This document shows, in pieces, positions 16,882 through 25,600 of a stretch of DNA of 64,000 nt. The notes beneath the pieces were generated by a model. It saw only the letters and a program-made list of their open reading frames with translations, was not told the DNA's origin and searched no databases. The position numbers and the translations under genes were made by a program. The DNA lies in assembly GCF_001512295.1 (NCBI RefSeq), contig NZ_LNUP01000015.1, forward strand, positions 1 through 64,000. The letters run 5' to 3'. This DNA is from Pseudomonas sp. EpS/L25 (GTDB lineage: Bacteria > Pseudomonadota > Gammaproteobacteria > Pseudomonadales > Pseudomonadaceae). How positions within the stretch are numbered: position 1 is the stretch's first letter; every line of letters begins with the position of its first letter.

Positions 16882-17329
16882 TTTCTGGGCTGCCTGTGCG
16901 GCAGTGAACTTCCATTTCGGTGCTTTACGCTGCACACCTTGTTTCTAAGCTGCCTGCACGGCAGTGAACCATTTGGCTGGTCTTTTCCTGCAAGATTCTC
17001 GTTTCTAAGCTGCCTACGCGGCAGTGAACCCCATGAGTGCGCGCAGCTCCAGCAGGGCGGCTTTCTAAGCTGCCTACGCGGCAGTGAACAATGGGAGTCA
17101 AGAAAGCTGTCGATACGGCTGTTTCTAAGCTGCCTACGCGGCAGTGAACTCAGGCAATCCGTACCGTACCGGTCATCGGCCTTTCTAAGCTGCCTACGCG
17201 GCAGTGAACGAGCGCGCCGAGCAGACCGCGGCAGCCTTCCATTTCTAAGCTGCCTACGCGGCAGTGAACGCAACTCCGACCGAGGCATTCGGGTCGTAGA
17301 ATTTCTAAGCTGCCTACGCGGCAGTGAAC
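16882..17329 (-). CRISPR. Type I-F CRISPR array 2 (8 repeats, 7 spacers)
   Basis: Repeats of 28 bases lie at 16882, 16942, 17002, 17062, 17122, 17182, 17242 and 17302, exactly 60 apart. On the minus strand the repeat is GTTCACTGCC-GCGTA-GGCAG then CTTAGAAA; its loop GCGTA differs from arrays 1 and 3. The two left-most copies are variant (loop changes, and CCCAGAAA at 16882), marking the old end. The leader at the right directly follows the cas6f stop codon, so this array may also receive read-through from the csy operon. Confidence 0.97.
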
Positions 17330-17460
17330 TAGACCCAAAACCACCCAAGCTCTTGATCCGAAAGACTTAGGCGGCTTTTTAACCTCTCCAACCTTTTTTC
17401 TGCGCCTTCCGTAACCCCTTGATTTTACAGGTGGCACCTGGGCGCTCAGAAAAAAGGGTC
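17330..17460 (-). promoter_or_regulatory. Leader of CRISPR array 2 with two IHF-type sites
   Basis: On the minus strand: a T-tract in GACCCTTTTTTCTG at 17461-17448 that overlaps the cas6f stop codon, AATCAAGGGGTTA at 17424-17412 (perfect IHF consensus), and GATCAAGAGCTTG at 17358-17346 (one mismatch). Distances to the first repeat (83 and 17 bases) are identical to those in leader 1. The leader ends GGGTCTAGTTCAC like the others. Confidence 0.8.
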
Positions 17461-18019
17461 AGAACCAGGGCACGGTGGCCGTGGTGCTCAGGCCGTAGCG
17501 GTTGAAGGTGCCGGGGATGGGCGCCTCCAGCAACGGGCCGTGGCGGATGAACAGGGGGAAGCGCTGGCCGTTGCCGTTGCTGCGCAGGGTCACGAAGGGC
17601 AGGGCGCAGCGCTTGGCGGCGCTGTCGGGGATGCGTTGGCGGGCCTCCGTTTCGCTGAGGCCATGGCGCTTGATCAGGCGGCGGCGGAGACGGTCGGGGT
17701 TGCTGTCCACCTGGACGCGGCTGACCTGGCGCCAGCGGACCTGGGCCGGTATCGGGGTCAGGGCGCCGAGGTGCAGGTGGTCGCGCATGCCGGTGAGCCA
17801 GTCCAGCGCCAGGAGCCGGTCCAGGGCCTCGGCCGTGCCGTGCAGGCGTAGCCGGGTGCCCAGGGTGGGGCCGGCGTCCACCTCGGGAAAGCTGATGCCC
17901 ACGTCGTCGCGTCGCAGATCGCTCAGCCCGCGGTGCAGCTTGGCGAACAGGGCGCTCATCAGCTGGGTGGCGGGAAACTCCGGGTCCGGCAGCAGCCGGA
18001 GGTCGAGGTAGTGGTCCAT
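17459..18019 (-). CDS. cas6f: CRISPR endoribonuclease Cas6f (Csy4)
   Basis: A 186-residue enzyme that recognises the CTGCC/GGCAG hairpin of each repeat, cuts pre-crRNA at its 3' base, and stays bound to the crRNA as a subunit of the Csy complex. The catalytic His is H29 in LFAKLHRGL, and the C-terminal FNRYGLSTTATVPWF carries the conserved Tyr (residue 175, matching Tyr176 of the P. aeruginosa enzyme). An Arg-rich helix RLRRRLIKRHGL (residues about 110-121) is the RNA major-groove reader. It is the last gene of the csy operon, two bases after cas7f. It is also the expected processing enzyme for the repeat-like hairpins upstream of fic. Confidence 0.96.
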   Translation of the reverse strand: MDHYLDLRLLPDPEFPATQLMSALFAKLHRGLSDLRRDDVGISFPEVDAGPTLGTRLRLHGTAEALDRLLALDWLTGMRDHLHLGALTPIPAQVRWRQVSRVQVDSNPDRLRRRLIKRHGLSETEARQRIPDSAAKRCALPFVTLRSNGNGQRFPLFIRHGPLLEAPIPGTFNRYGLSTTATVPWF

Positions 18020-18021
18020 GG

Positions 18022-19047
18022 CTACTTCTCCTCGGCGGCCCCGAAGACGCCGCCGCGGATCAGGTTGGCGATGACGAAGTGCTGCTGGTCCAGCGTCGGC
18101 ACCTGGTCGTGCAGTACCCAGTTGTCGAACAGGCTGTAGAAGTCGAGCTTGTCCTTGGGCTGGCGGTAGGCCTTGCCCTGGGAGGTGACGGAGCCATAGG
18201 GCTCGACGGCGATGGGGCCGAGTTCGTCCGCGCCGGGGTACCAGGTATCCAGGGTACGCAGGGCGTTGCCGATCTTCTGCGAGTGGATCGCCGCTACGTC
18301 GCGCACCTGATAGAGGGTCTTGCTCTTGCCGCCCTTGTCGCCGCGGTCGAGGATCAGTTCTTGGGAGGGAAAGACTTCCTGGCCATCGCCGATACGGACG
18401 AAGGCCACCACCTCCAGCAGCAGATGGCCCTTGCCGGCCAGGCCGTCGGCGATCACGGCGCCGAGGCTGTCGACCTGTGCATCGGCGGCGAAGCTGCGCA
18501 ACGGCACGGCCAGGCCGTCGAAGCGCCAGCTCTGGGCGGCGGCGCCATCCTGCAGGCGGGCAATGCGGACCTCGACGGCTTCGGCACCGACCCGGTTGCG
18601 CCAAAGGAAGCGGCCACTGGCCAGGTTGGCGGCGTAACGCCGGCCCAGTTCGCCGAAACCCTGGGCGCTCACATAATGCTGCACGGTGGCCAGCAGCTTG
18701 GCCTGGTAGTCGGCATCGTTGCAGGCCGCCGGGGTGCCGGCGCCGCCGAGGACGCGCAGGGTGAAGCGCACCTTGAGGGTATCGGCCTCGGCGGGCAGGG
18801 CGGCGACGTCGACGGTCTGCAGGTTGGGCGCCTGGATGGAGGCGTCCAGCTTGGCCGGGTCGCGGTCCTTGGTCTTGATGCGGTTGGAGATGGTACCGCG
18901 CACGGATTTCTCGCGGATGGCGATGGGCTGCCAGGTACCGACGTCACGCTCGTCCCAGCGGCCGGCGTAGAGCAGGGCGTCCGAGGGATCGAGCTTGCGC
19001 TCGAAGGCGAGGACGGAGGCGGTGTTCAGGGTGGTGGTCTTGGCCAT
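18022..19047 (-). CDS. cas7f: Csy complex backbone subunit Cas7f (Csy3)
   Basis: A 341-residue protein; six copies coat a 32-nt crRNA spacer in the surveillance complex, each thumb flipping out every sixth nucleotide. The opening [20 protein letters not shown] and YAGRWDER, then [12 protein letters not shown], are family blocks, and the end reads [17 protein letters not shown]. The ATG at 19047 follows AAGGACATCCGAC. It is separated from cas5f by 11 bases and from cas6f by two, in one operon. Length is normal (P. aeruginosa Csy3 about 342 aa). Confidence 0.96.
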   Translation of the reverse strand: MAKTTTLNTASVLAFERKLDPSDALLYAGRWDERDVGTWQPIAIREKSVRGTISNRIKTKDRDPAKLDASIQAPNLQTVDVAALPAEADTLKVRFTLRVLGGAGTPAACNDADYQAKLLATVQHYVSAQGFGELGRRYAANLASGRFLWRNRVGAEAVEVRIARLQDGAAAQSWRFDGLAVPLRSFAADAQVDSLGAVIADGLAGKGHLLLEVVAFVRIGDGQEVFPSQELILDRGDKGGKSKTLYQVRDVAAIHSQKIGNALRTLDTWYPGADELGPIAVEPYGSVTSQGKAYRQPKDKLDFYSLFDNWVLHDQVPTLDQQHFVIANLIRGGVFGAAEEK

Positions 19048-19058
19048 GTCGGATGTCC

Positions 19059-20033
19059 TTATGCGAGGGCTTCGAGGTCGAGGAAGGGCGTGGTGCAGCG
19101 ATACAGGCCGGCATCGGGTTCGGCCTGGTGGTACCAGAGCAATTGGCGGATGTCGGCGAAGCGATGCGGACTGTGCCATTCGCCGAGGCCGTAGAGGCTT
19201 TCGACGAAGTGGAAGGGCAGGCTGCGGTCGCGGGCATTGCGCACGCTGCCAGGCGGATGGGCCGCCAGGGAGCGATAACCCAGCGGGATGGGCACCAGCC
19301 AGCCGGCACGGGGGCGCAGGTGCCAGTCGCTCCGAGGTGCGCCTTGCTCGTCTGCCGTGCCGGGCGGATCGACGTTCAGGCGCGTGAGGTCGAGCAGGGC
19401 CTCGAGGCTGGTCAGGCTGGCATCCTGGGTTTGCAATGCGGCGGTGCGCTGGGCGAGCAGGTCGGCGCGGGGGATCAGGGCGAAGCCAGGCAGCAGGCGG
19501 CGCGTCAGACGACGGCTGAGTCGGACTTCTTCCTCGGCCGTGCCGGGCCAGAATTCCAACAGCGGCCGCTGGCGCTCGCCCAGGGCCCAGGTCGGCGGTA
19601 GCAGGCTGCCTCCGGCCAGGCGCATACCCAGCGCGAGGTCCCAGGCGCGCTGAGCGATGGCTGCAGGCTCCAGCAGGCCGTCATAGAGGGCGGTGCCGGA
19701 GACGCCGATCAGCAGGCTGACGTCCAGGTGGATGCGCCCTTCCTCGACGATGGCGGCGGTGGTGCCGTCCTTGCCGACCGGGTTGCGCGTGAGGTGGAAC
19801 ACCCGGGTGCGCTTGCCGGCCGGCACGGAGGTCTGCGCCTGGTGGTGGTGACAGACGATGGCCACCCCGGCGAGTTGGATGTCCAGCGCTTCGCGCAGCT
19901 TGAGTTCCAGGGCCTGGACGAAGCCGGTGAAGGCGGTGACCGCCGGAAAGCCCCAGGTCAGGGGGCCGGAGAGGGCGTTGGCGTTCTGCACGCGCAGGCG
20001 CGGCAGCAGGAGCAGGGCTTCAGGCGCGTCCAT
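19059..20033 (-). CDS. cas5f: Csy complex subunit Cas5f (Csy2)
   Basis: A 324-residue subunit that caps the crRNA 5' handle together with Cas8f. It begins with a RAMP-like strand [20 protein letters not shown], followed by [18 protein letters not shown], typical of Csy2. Later landmarks are [11 protein letters not shown] and [18 protein letters not shown]. Its first 14 bases overlap the end of cas8f, which implies translational coupling. Length is as expected for type I-F1. Confidence 0.95.
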   Translation of the reverse strand: MDAPEALLLLPRLRVQNANALSGPLTWGFPAVTAFTGFVQALELKLREALDIQLAGVAIVCHHHQAQTSVPAGKRTRVFHLTRNPVGKDGTTAAIVEEGRIHLDVSLLIGVSGTALYDGLLEPAAIAQRAWDLALGMRLAGGSLLPPTWALGERQRPLLEFWPGTAEEEVRLSRRLTRRLLPGFALIPRADLLAQRTAALQTQDASLTSLEALLDLTRLNVDPPGTADEQGAPRSDWHLRPRAGWLVPIPLGYRSLAAHPPGSVRNARDRSLPFHFVESLYGLGEWHSPHRFADIRQLLWYHQAEPDAGLYRCTTPFLDLEALA

Positions 20034-21333
20034 CGTCGAGCATCTCCTTGAACAGCTTCAGTTCGTCGTGCAGCACGCCGCGCCAGTGGTCGGCCTCGGC
20101 TTCGCCCAGGCGCAGGGCGTCGTGATCCAGCTTGGCGTTGAGCCAGTTGCCGAAGCGCTGGCTGGCCTGGGCAGGCCAGTCGCGCCACAGGTGGCTGCTG
20201 CGGAAGTCCGCATCCGTTTGAGCCCGCAAGGGATCGAGCCAGAGGCGCTCGCTTTCGTCCAGGCGGCAGTCGGGATGGGCGCTCCAGCCGGGGGGAAGGA
20301 CGCCGTTGCGATTGGCCTCCAGCAGCTCGGCGGCGTACTGGTGGAAGGCGTCGGTGATCTCTTCGAGCAGGCGGGCGCGTTTGCGGCGGATCTGCCAGTT
20401 GTTGTGCGTCGTCACCCGCAGGAAGTGCTGCAGCTCGGCTACCCGGGCGCGCAGGGTCTTGTCGTGGCGATAGAGGAAGTCGAAGGCCGAGTCGCGGCGC
20501 AAGGGCGGGCGCAGGTCGAGGCTGCGCCAGGTGGGCGGTAGCGAGGCGAGCAGCCAGTTCTCGCCATAGCGCTCGCTGTTGAGTTGACTGATGTTCTGCG
20601 GCTTGGTGCCGCCGAACTTCTGGATCGCCAGGTCGAGGTACTCGCAATAGCCCTGCTCGGCCGGTTGCGCGTTCTTGCGGGCTTCGCGGGCCGCCTTGGC
20701 GGCGGCACCGAAGCGATCCTCCCGCAGGCGCCGCTGCAGCCGGTGCGCCAGGCTGGTGGGGAACAGTGGTGCCAGCAGGTGATAGCCGCCGTCCGGCAGC
20801 GGGAAATAGACCTGCTTGGCCAGGCTATGGGAAGCCGCCGGGCCGCGGCTGGCGGTGATGGCGGCGAAGCTGGCGCGCCAGGCCTCGGCCTGCTCGGCGT
20901 CGTCGCTCAAGGCGGCGAGCAGGTCGGCGTCCTGGTCCAGAACGCGTTGCAGCAGGCTGCGGCCTTGATGCTCCAACTTGAGCAGCTTGAATACATCCAG
21001 CGCCGCTGCGTTGCCCACTACATCGTCATCCCAGCCCTCGGCCAGGCAATGGCTGGAAACCAGCCCCGGCAGTTCGGCAGCGGTCGGCGGTACATGCAGG
21101 CTACTGCCACGGGCGTCCGGGTGGATGGGCTTGAGGGTATGGGTGGCGAGCTGGATCTGGGCGACGCGCCGGGCGGCGTCGGCGAGCCAGACTTCCGGGC
21201 GGTGAGCATCGAGCAGCGGCTGACGCCTGGGGTCGTCGTCGGCCAGCTTGTCGAGCTTGGCCTGCAGGCGGGTCTGGATGAAGGTATGGATCAGGTCGCG
21301 CAGGGCGGCTTGAGGCAGCAGCAGTGACGCCAT
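20020..21333 (-). CDS. cas8f: Csy complex large subunit Cas8f (Csy1)
   Basis: A 437-residue subunit that reads the PAM (CC/GG), opens DNA and recruits Cas2-3. The start at 21333 follows GGGAGATCACC; the protein begins MASLLLPQAALRDLIHTFI. Family blocks include KQVYFPLPDGGYHLLAPLF, SLAHRLQRRLREDRFG, FGGTKPQNISQLNSERYGE and VTTHNNWQIRRKRARLLEEI. It is the first gene of the four-gene csy operon. Its start is 166 bases from the divergent fic gene, so both promoters share the region that holds the CRISPR-like element and its predicted target. Confidence 0.96.
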   Translation of the reverse strand: MASLLLPQAALRDLIHTFIQTRLQAKLDKLADDDPRRQPLLDAHRPEVWLADAARRVAQIQLATHTLKPIHPDARGSSLHVPPTAAELPGLVSSHCLAEGWDDDVVGNAAALDVFKLLKLEHQGRSLLQRVLDQDADLLAALSDDAEQAEAWRASFAAITASRGPAASHSLAKQVYFPLPDGGYHLLAPLFPTSLAHRLQRRLREDRFGAAAKAAREARKNAQPAEQGYCEYLDLAIQKFGGTKPQNISQLNSERYGENWLLASLPPTWRSLDLRPPLRRDSAFDFLYRHDKTLRARVAELQHFLRVTTHNNWQIRRKRARLLEEITDAFHQYAAELLEANRNGVLPPGWSAHPDCRLDESERLWLDPLRAQTDADFRSSHLWRDWPAQASQRFGNWLNAKLDHDALRLGEAEADHWRGVLHDELKLFKEMLDDGRA

Positions 21334-21387
21334 GGTGATCTCCCTATCAATTGACCAAGGCAGCATAGGTCTAATCCAAGAAAAACA

Positions 21388-21406
21388 CCAAGATACTTTC
21401 TGTAAA
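21388..21406 (+). promoter_or_regulatory. Predicted Csy target site (CC PAM plus protospacer) in the fic/cas8f promoter region
   Basis: CC at 21388-21389 is followed by AAGATACTTTCTGTAAA (21390-21406). The sequence directly after the first repeat-like element is AAGATGCTTTCGGGAAA (21451-21467). They differ only at positions 6, 12 and 14. CC is the type I-F PAM on this strand, and positions 6 and 12 are not read in type I-F crRNAs. A TGTAAAT -10-like sequence for fic (21401-21407) overlaps the end of the site. Promoter position is inferred. Confidence 0.65.
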
Positions 21407-21422
21407 TTTCAGGCTATTCTCC

Positions 21423-21491
21423 GTGGACTGCCGAATGGGCAGTTTAGGAAAAGATGCTTTCGGGAAAACTGCCGAACAGGCAGCTCAGAAG
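21423..21491 (+). ncRNA. CreR/CreA-like mini-CRISPR (two degenerate repeats, 13-nt spacer)
   Basis: Two degenerate type I-F repeats lie at 21423-21450 and 21464-21491, about 21/28 and 20/28 identical to the array 3 repeat. Both keep ACTGCC and GGCAG, so the 5-bp Cas6f stem is intact; the loops are GAATG and GAACA. The 3' parts TTTAGGAA and CTCAGAAG replace CTTAGAAA. Between them is a 13-nt spacer AAGATGCTTTCGG instead of 32 nt. Cas6f cutting would release a 41-nt RNA (8-nt handle, 13-nt guide, 20-nt hairpin). The unit is in the sense direction in the 5' region of fic and ends eight bases before its ATG. Confidence 0.7.
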
Positions 21492-21499
21492 GATTGAAC

Positions 21500-22585
21500 A
21501 TGGCCTACTTCCCTCCACAGTTGCCTCTCGCTGAAGACCTGGAAAGCCGGACGGTTCTACGCAAGTTGGCACGTGCGCATCAGGCCCTGGCTGAGCTCAA
21601 GGGGGTAGCAGACAGCGTGCCTAATCAGGACATCCTGATCAGTACGCTATCTCTACAGGAGGCCAAAGACAGCTCTGCTATCGAGAACATCATCACCACC
21701 CAGGATGATCTTTACCGAAGCGATAGTGCCGGCCGGCAGTTCATCAGCGTGGCGGCGAAAGAGGTACACAACTATGCATTGGCGCTCAAAGAAGGTTTTC
21801 TGGAGGTTCGCCGCACTGGACTGCTGACTAATAGCGACATCTTGCGTATCCAGGCTCGGCTAGAGGAAAACGAGGCTGGCTTTCGTCGAATGTCAGGGAC
21901 AAAACTGATGGACCAGGCAGGACTGGTGGTTTACACCCCGCCTCAGCACCCCGATGAGGTCATTGCCTTGATGACCAATCTGGAGCGGTTCATCAATGAC
22001 GAAACGCTGTGCGATTGGGATCCGTTGACGCGGATGGCTGTGATGCATCATCAATTTGAAAGCATCCATCCTTTCTACGATGGCAACGGTCGAACTGGAC
22101 GTATCCTGAACGTTCTCTATCTCGTCCGGTGGGGATTGCTCGGGAGCCCGGTGCTCTATCTGTCGAGGTATATCAATCAGAACAAAGCGCTCTATTACTC
22201 CAGGCTGCAGGCGGTAAGGGATGAAGGAGCTTGGGAAGCTTGGTTGCTGTTCATGCTGGAAGCCGTCGAGCAGACCGCCACTCAGACGACTAAGTTGATC
22301 TATGGCATCAAGGATTTGATGCAGGACTACAAGGAAAGACTGCGCACGCAGCGGCCCAAGATTTACAGCCAGGATCTGCTCAACAACCTGTTTTGGCACC
22401 CTTACACCAAGGTGGAGTTCGTACAGCAGGAGTTGAACGTCAGCCGGCCTACTGCTACCAAGTACCTTGAGACAGTCGTCGAGCTGGGTTTGCTGAGCAA
22501 GCATCGGGTAGGCAAGGAAAATCTTTACTTGAACGATGCCTTGTTTGAGCTGCTGTCCAACGCAGCCCAGCGTGAGTACGTGTAA
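21500..22585 (+). CDS. Fic family protein inserted in the cas locus
   Basis: A 361-residue Fic-domain protein, probably an AMP (or other NMP) transferase. The active-site loop HPFYDGNGRTGR (residues about 189-200) has every residue of the HxFx(D/E)GNGRxxR motif. Upstream, SSAIEN (about 58-63) fits the (S/T)xxxE(G/N) inhibitory motif, which places it in class II with an internal autoinhibitory helix. The C-terminal 80 residues resemble a winged HTH (VEFVQQELNVSRPTATKYLE). GC content is about 50-55 percent, well below neighbouring genes, suggesting transfer. It is divergent from cas8f and tail-to-tail with cas2-3. AAGGA precedes the ATG at 21500. Confidence 0.93.
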   Translation: MAYFPPQLPLAEDLESRTVLRKLARAHQALAELKGVADSVPNQDILISTLSLQEAKDSSAIENIITTQDDLYRSDSAGRQFISVAAKEVHNYALALKEGFLEVRRTGLLTNSDILRIQARLEENEAGFRRMSGTKLMDQAGLVVYTPPQHPDEVIALMTNLERFINDETLCDWDPLTRMAVMHHQFESIHPFYDGNGRTGRILNVLYLVRWGLLGSPVLYLSRYINQNKALYYSRLQAVRDEGAWEAWLLFMLEAVEQTATQTTKLIYGIKDLMQDYKERLRTQRPKIYSQDLLNNLFWHPYTKVEFVQQELNVSRPTATKYLETVVELGLLSKHRVGKENLYLNDALFELLSNAAQREYV

Positions 22586-22645
22586 AAGAATCACGATTTC
22601 TTTTACATGAAGAGCCGGACATGGAAAGAAAACCGGCTTTCTTTT
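22582..22645 (+). terminator. Double hairpin terminator after fic
   Basis: GTAAAAGAA-N7-TTCTTTTAC (22582-22606) overlaps the fic stop codon. A second hairpin AGCCGG-N14-CCGGCT (22613-22638) is followed by TTCTTTT. Together they separate fic from the convergent cas2-3 gene. Confidence 0.65.
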
Positions 22646-22669
22646 ACAGGTGCCCACTCAGCTCATAGC

Positions 22670-25600
22670 CTATTTGCCACGGGCGAACCCCAATCGTGGA
22701 TGCCAGCGCCAGGGCCGATCCGTCAGAGTGCCGCTGTCGTTGCGGTCGCAGTCGAGGCTGAGGCGTCCATAGCGTTGGGCACAGGCGCGTAGGCCGAGGC
22801 CTTGGCGTTCGGACAGGGTGTGCAGTTCGGCTTCGTAGCCGGCATGGCCCCAACTATGGACGCGGGCGCCCAGACTGAGAGGCAGCTCCTTCAGGAGGTT
22901 ACCCACCGGCCGCCAGGTGCCGTCTTCTTCGTCGCGCTGGAAGGTGAAGGGTGGCTCGTCGTCCAGATCCGGCAGCAGGGAATAGTCCAGCTGGGGCTGT
23001 CGCTGGCGAAAGGGTTGGGCCTTTTGCAGCAGGCCGGTGAGGGCGGCCGGGCTCTGCCACCAGAGGGGTGCGGTGTAGGCGGTCTTGCTGGCGCCTTCGC
23101 CGAGGAGTTCGGCGCGTAGCCGGGCGTGCTCCAAGTCCACCAGGCGGGTGGTGGGCTGCAAGGGGACGGCTTCCTGGATGCGGGGCGTGGCATCGATGGC
23201 GAAGCTGTCGGCGGGCAGCAGGTTGCGCAGGTCATGGCTGGCCAGGCGCCAGTTGGCTGTCTCGAAGCCAGGGCGCTCGAAGGCGAGGGCTGTCCCTTGC
23301 AGCGCCTTGAGGTTGTGCGAGAGCAGGTAGAGATTGTCTTCCGTGCAGGCGTCGGGACGATGGCGGCGGATGCGGCCGGCCAGTTGGATGATGGAGCGCA
23401 TGGACGAGGGCTCGACGATGGCCCAGTCGTAGTCGTGATCGCGGCCCACCTCGGCCACCGGCGAGGCGAGCACGACGAAGAGGTGATCGGCTTCCGGATA
23501 GCGCGCCAGGGCGTCGCGGACCAGGGGATGGGCGAACAGCGCCTGGGGTTGGTGGCGGCGCAGTAGGGTATCCAGCTGGCGTTCGATGGCCGAGCGCAGC
23601 AGCAGTGGAAAGCGCGAGTGATAGACGCAGAGGTGCAGGCGCGTGCCCGTGGGGGCGTCCTGGGCGTGGAGGGCCTGGGCCAGTTCGATCAGCGGATCGA
23701 TGTTGGCCAGCCGCAGCAGCCCGCAGCTGACGCGCTGGCCGTCGGTACTGGTGCTGTGATGGCGCTGGTGCAACTCGCTCATCCAACCGGGCAACTGAGC
23801 GGCCAGTTCGGCGCAGAGGGCGGTCCGTTCGCGGCTGCTGGTGGCGATGGGCAGGATGTGCGCCCGGCGCCGCACGGGTTGCTGACGCAGGGCGGCCAGG
23901 CGCTTGTCGATGAAGGCCGCGTGCTGTTGGGCAAAGCCATCGCCTTGCGCCTCCTGCGCGGTGCTGCAGCCGAATTCGTCGAACCAGGCGCAGCAGATGT
24001 CCGCCGAGGTGCCCGGTTCGCCGCGATGTCGGCGATAGGTCGCGCGGCCGGCGGCATAGGCGTCGAAGAGTCCGCGCACCAGGGCCGGTGGCAGGGTCGC
24101 CGAGGACAGCAGCACGCGGCTGCCGAGCAGGCCGGCCCAGTGCACCAGGCGGGTCAGGGCGGGTAGATCGGCCAGGTCGAAGTCGTCCGGTTCGTCCAGC
24201 ACCAGGTCGGCGGTGAGCAGGCGCAGCATGGGCGCGATCTGCCGGCCGCCGCGGAGGCTCTCGCAGGCCGGCATCAAATGGTCGAGGGTGCAGACCAGCA
24301 CGGGCGCGCTGACCAGCTTGAGCGTCGCGGGATCGTGCTGCAGCCAGTCCTTGAGCGGGCCGTCTTCCAGGCTGGCCGCGTAATGGACGTGGCCATTGTC
24401 CTGCAAGGCGGCCGACTCGCTGCCCTGGGCGGCGGCGCGGCGTTCCCGGGCGTCCAGCTCGAACAGCTCGCGCACGGCCATGCCGCCGACGCGGATGGCC
24501 AGGTCGTCCTCGTCCAGGCCGAGCTGTTGTCGGTAGGCCTCGCCGGTCTGCAGGGTGAGGGTGCGCAGGCCCAGGGCGATGCTGAAGCGCGCCCCGCGCT
24601 GCGGATCGGCCAGGGCATAGAGGATACGGCCATTGGCGAGGGTCTTGCCGCAGCCGGTGGAAGCCAGGTTGACGCCGAAGAAGCCGTGCCGGGCCGCGGT
24701 GTCGCGCAGGCCATTGGCCAGGTCGAAGGCCTTGTCCTGCCAGCGGAAGCGCGGGTCCGTGGCGCGGCGCTTGAAGCCCTTGTGCCGGGCGATGCGCGGC
24801 AGGTTGCGTTCCAGGCGTGGCAACAGGCCGGCGATGCGCCGGGCGTCCTGGGTGACCCCGAGCAGGTGTTCGTCGAGGCGTTGCTTGGGTTGGCCCTCCC
24901 GGTCGGTATTGGCATGGGCGGGGAAGTCCGGATCGCCCAGGCGGGGTTGGGCGGGCTGGCTCGAATAGTGGTGGTCGGCGAGCATCAGCACCAGGCGCGA
25001 CAGGTGCATGAGGTAGGGATCGCCCAGCAGTCGCTCGGCATCTGCCAGCAGCCCCGGTCGATCCAGCACGGCCTGGGCGCAGGCGGCGCTACGGCGGCGC
25101 CAGGCGGCACTGGCGAAGGGCAGGTGGCCCGCCGGGAATTGCCAGCAGGCGGCCTGTTCGGCCGGCGTCGCCTCGCTGCGGGCGCCGCACCAGTCGGCCA
25201 TGATCGGCATGGGCAGCAGTTTCACGCCCGGTGCCGGCGGTGCCTTGGCCGCGAGAGGGAGGCGATGGTGGCTGACGATCAACCAGCCGATCGCCTGGGC
25301 CAGGGGTGGCAGGTGGCGCTGGATGAAAGGGCCCGGCTGCGGTGGTCGGTGATCCGCCTGCAGCCGGATGAGCCAGTCCTCCGCTGAGCCGTTGACCAGG
25401 CGATGCAGCCAGTCCGTATCTTGGCTGCCGTTGCCGACGAAGGCTTCGAACAGGCGCAGCGACACCCACTCATGGCGATAGGCGTCGGCCAGCGGACCCT
25501 TGCCGCGCAGCTTGGCCTGGAAGGCGGCATTGGCCTTGCCAATGTCATGGAAGAGGGCCGCCAGTTGCGCCAGCAGCTTGATGTCCTCGCCGCTGTGCCA

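Noticed and set aside
21423-21491. Ordinary short CRISPR array upstream of fic
   Set aside because: The repeats are 41 rather than 60 bases apart, diverged in loop, handle and 5' ends, and there is no leader. The guide-target match next to CC fits a regulatory mini-CRISPR better.
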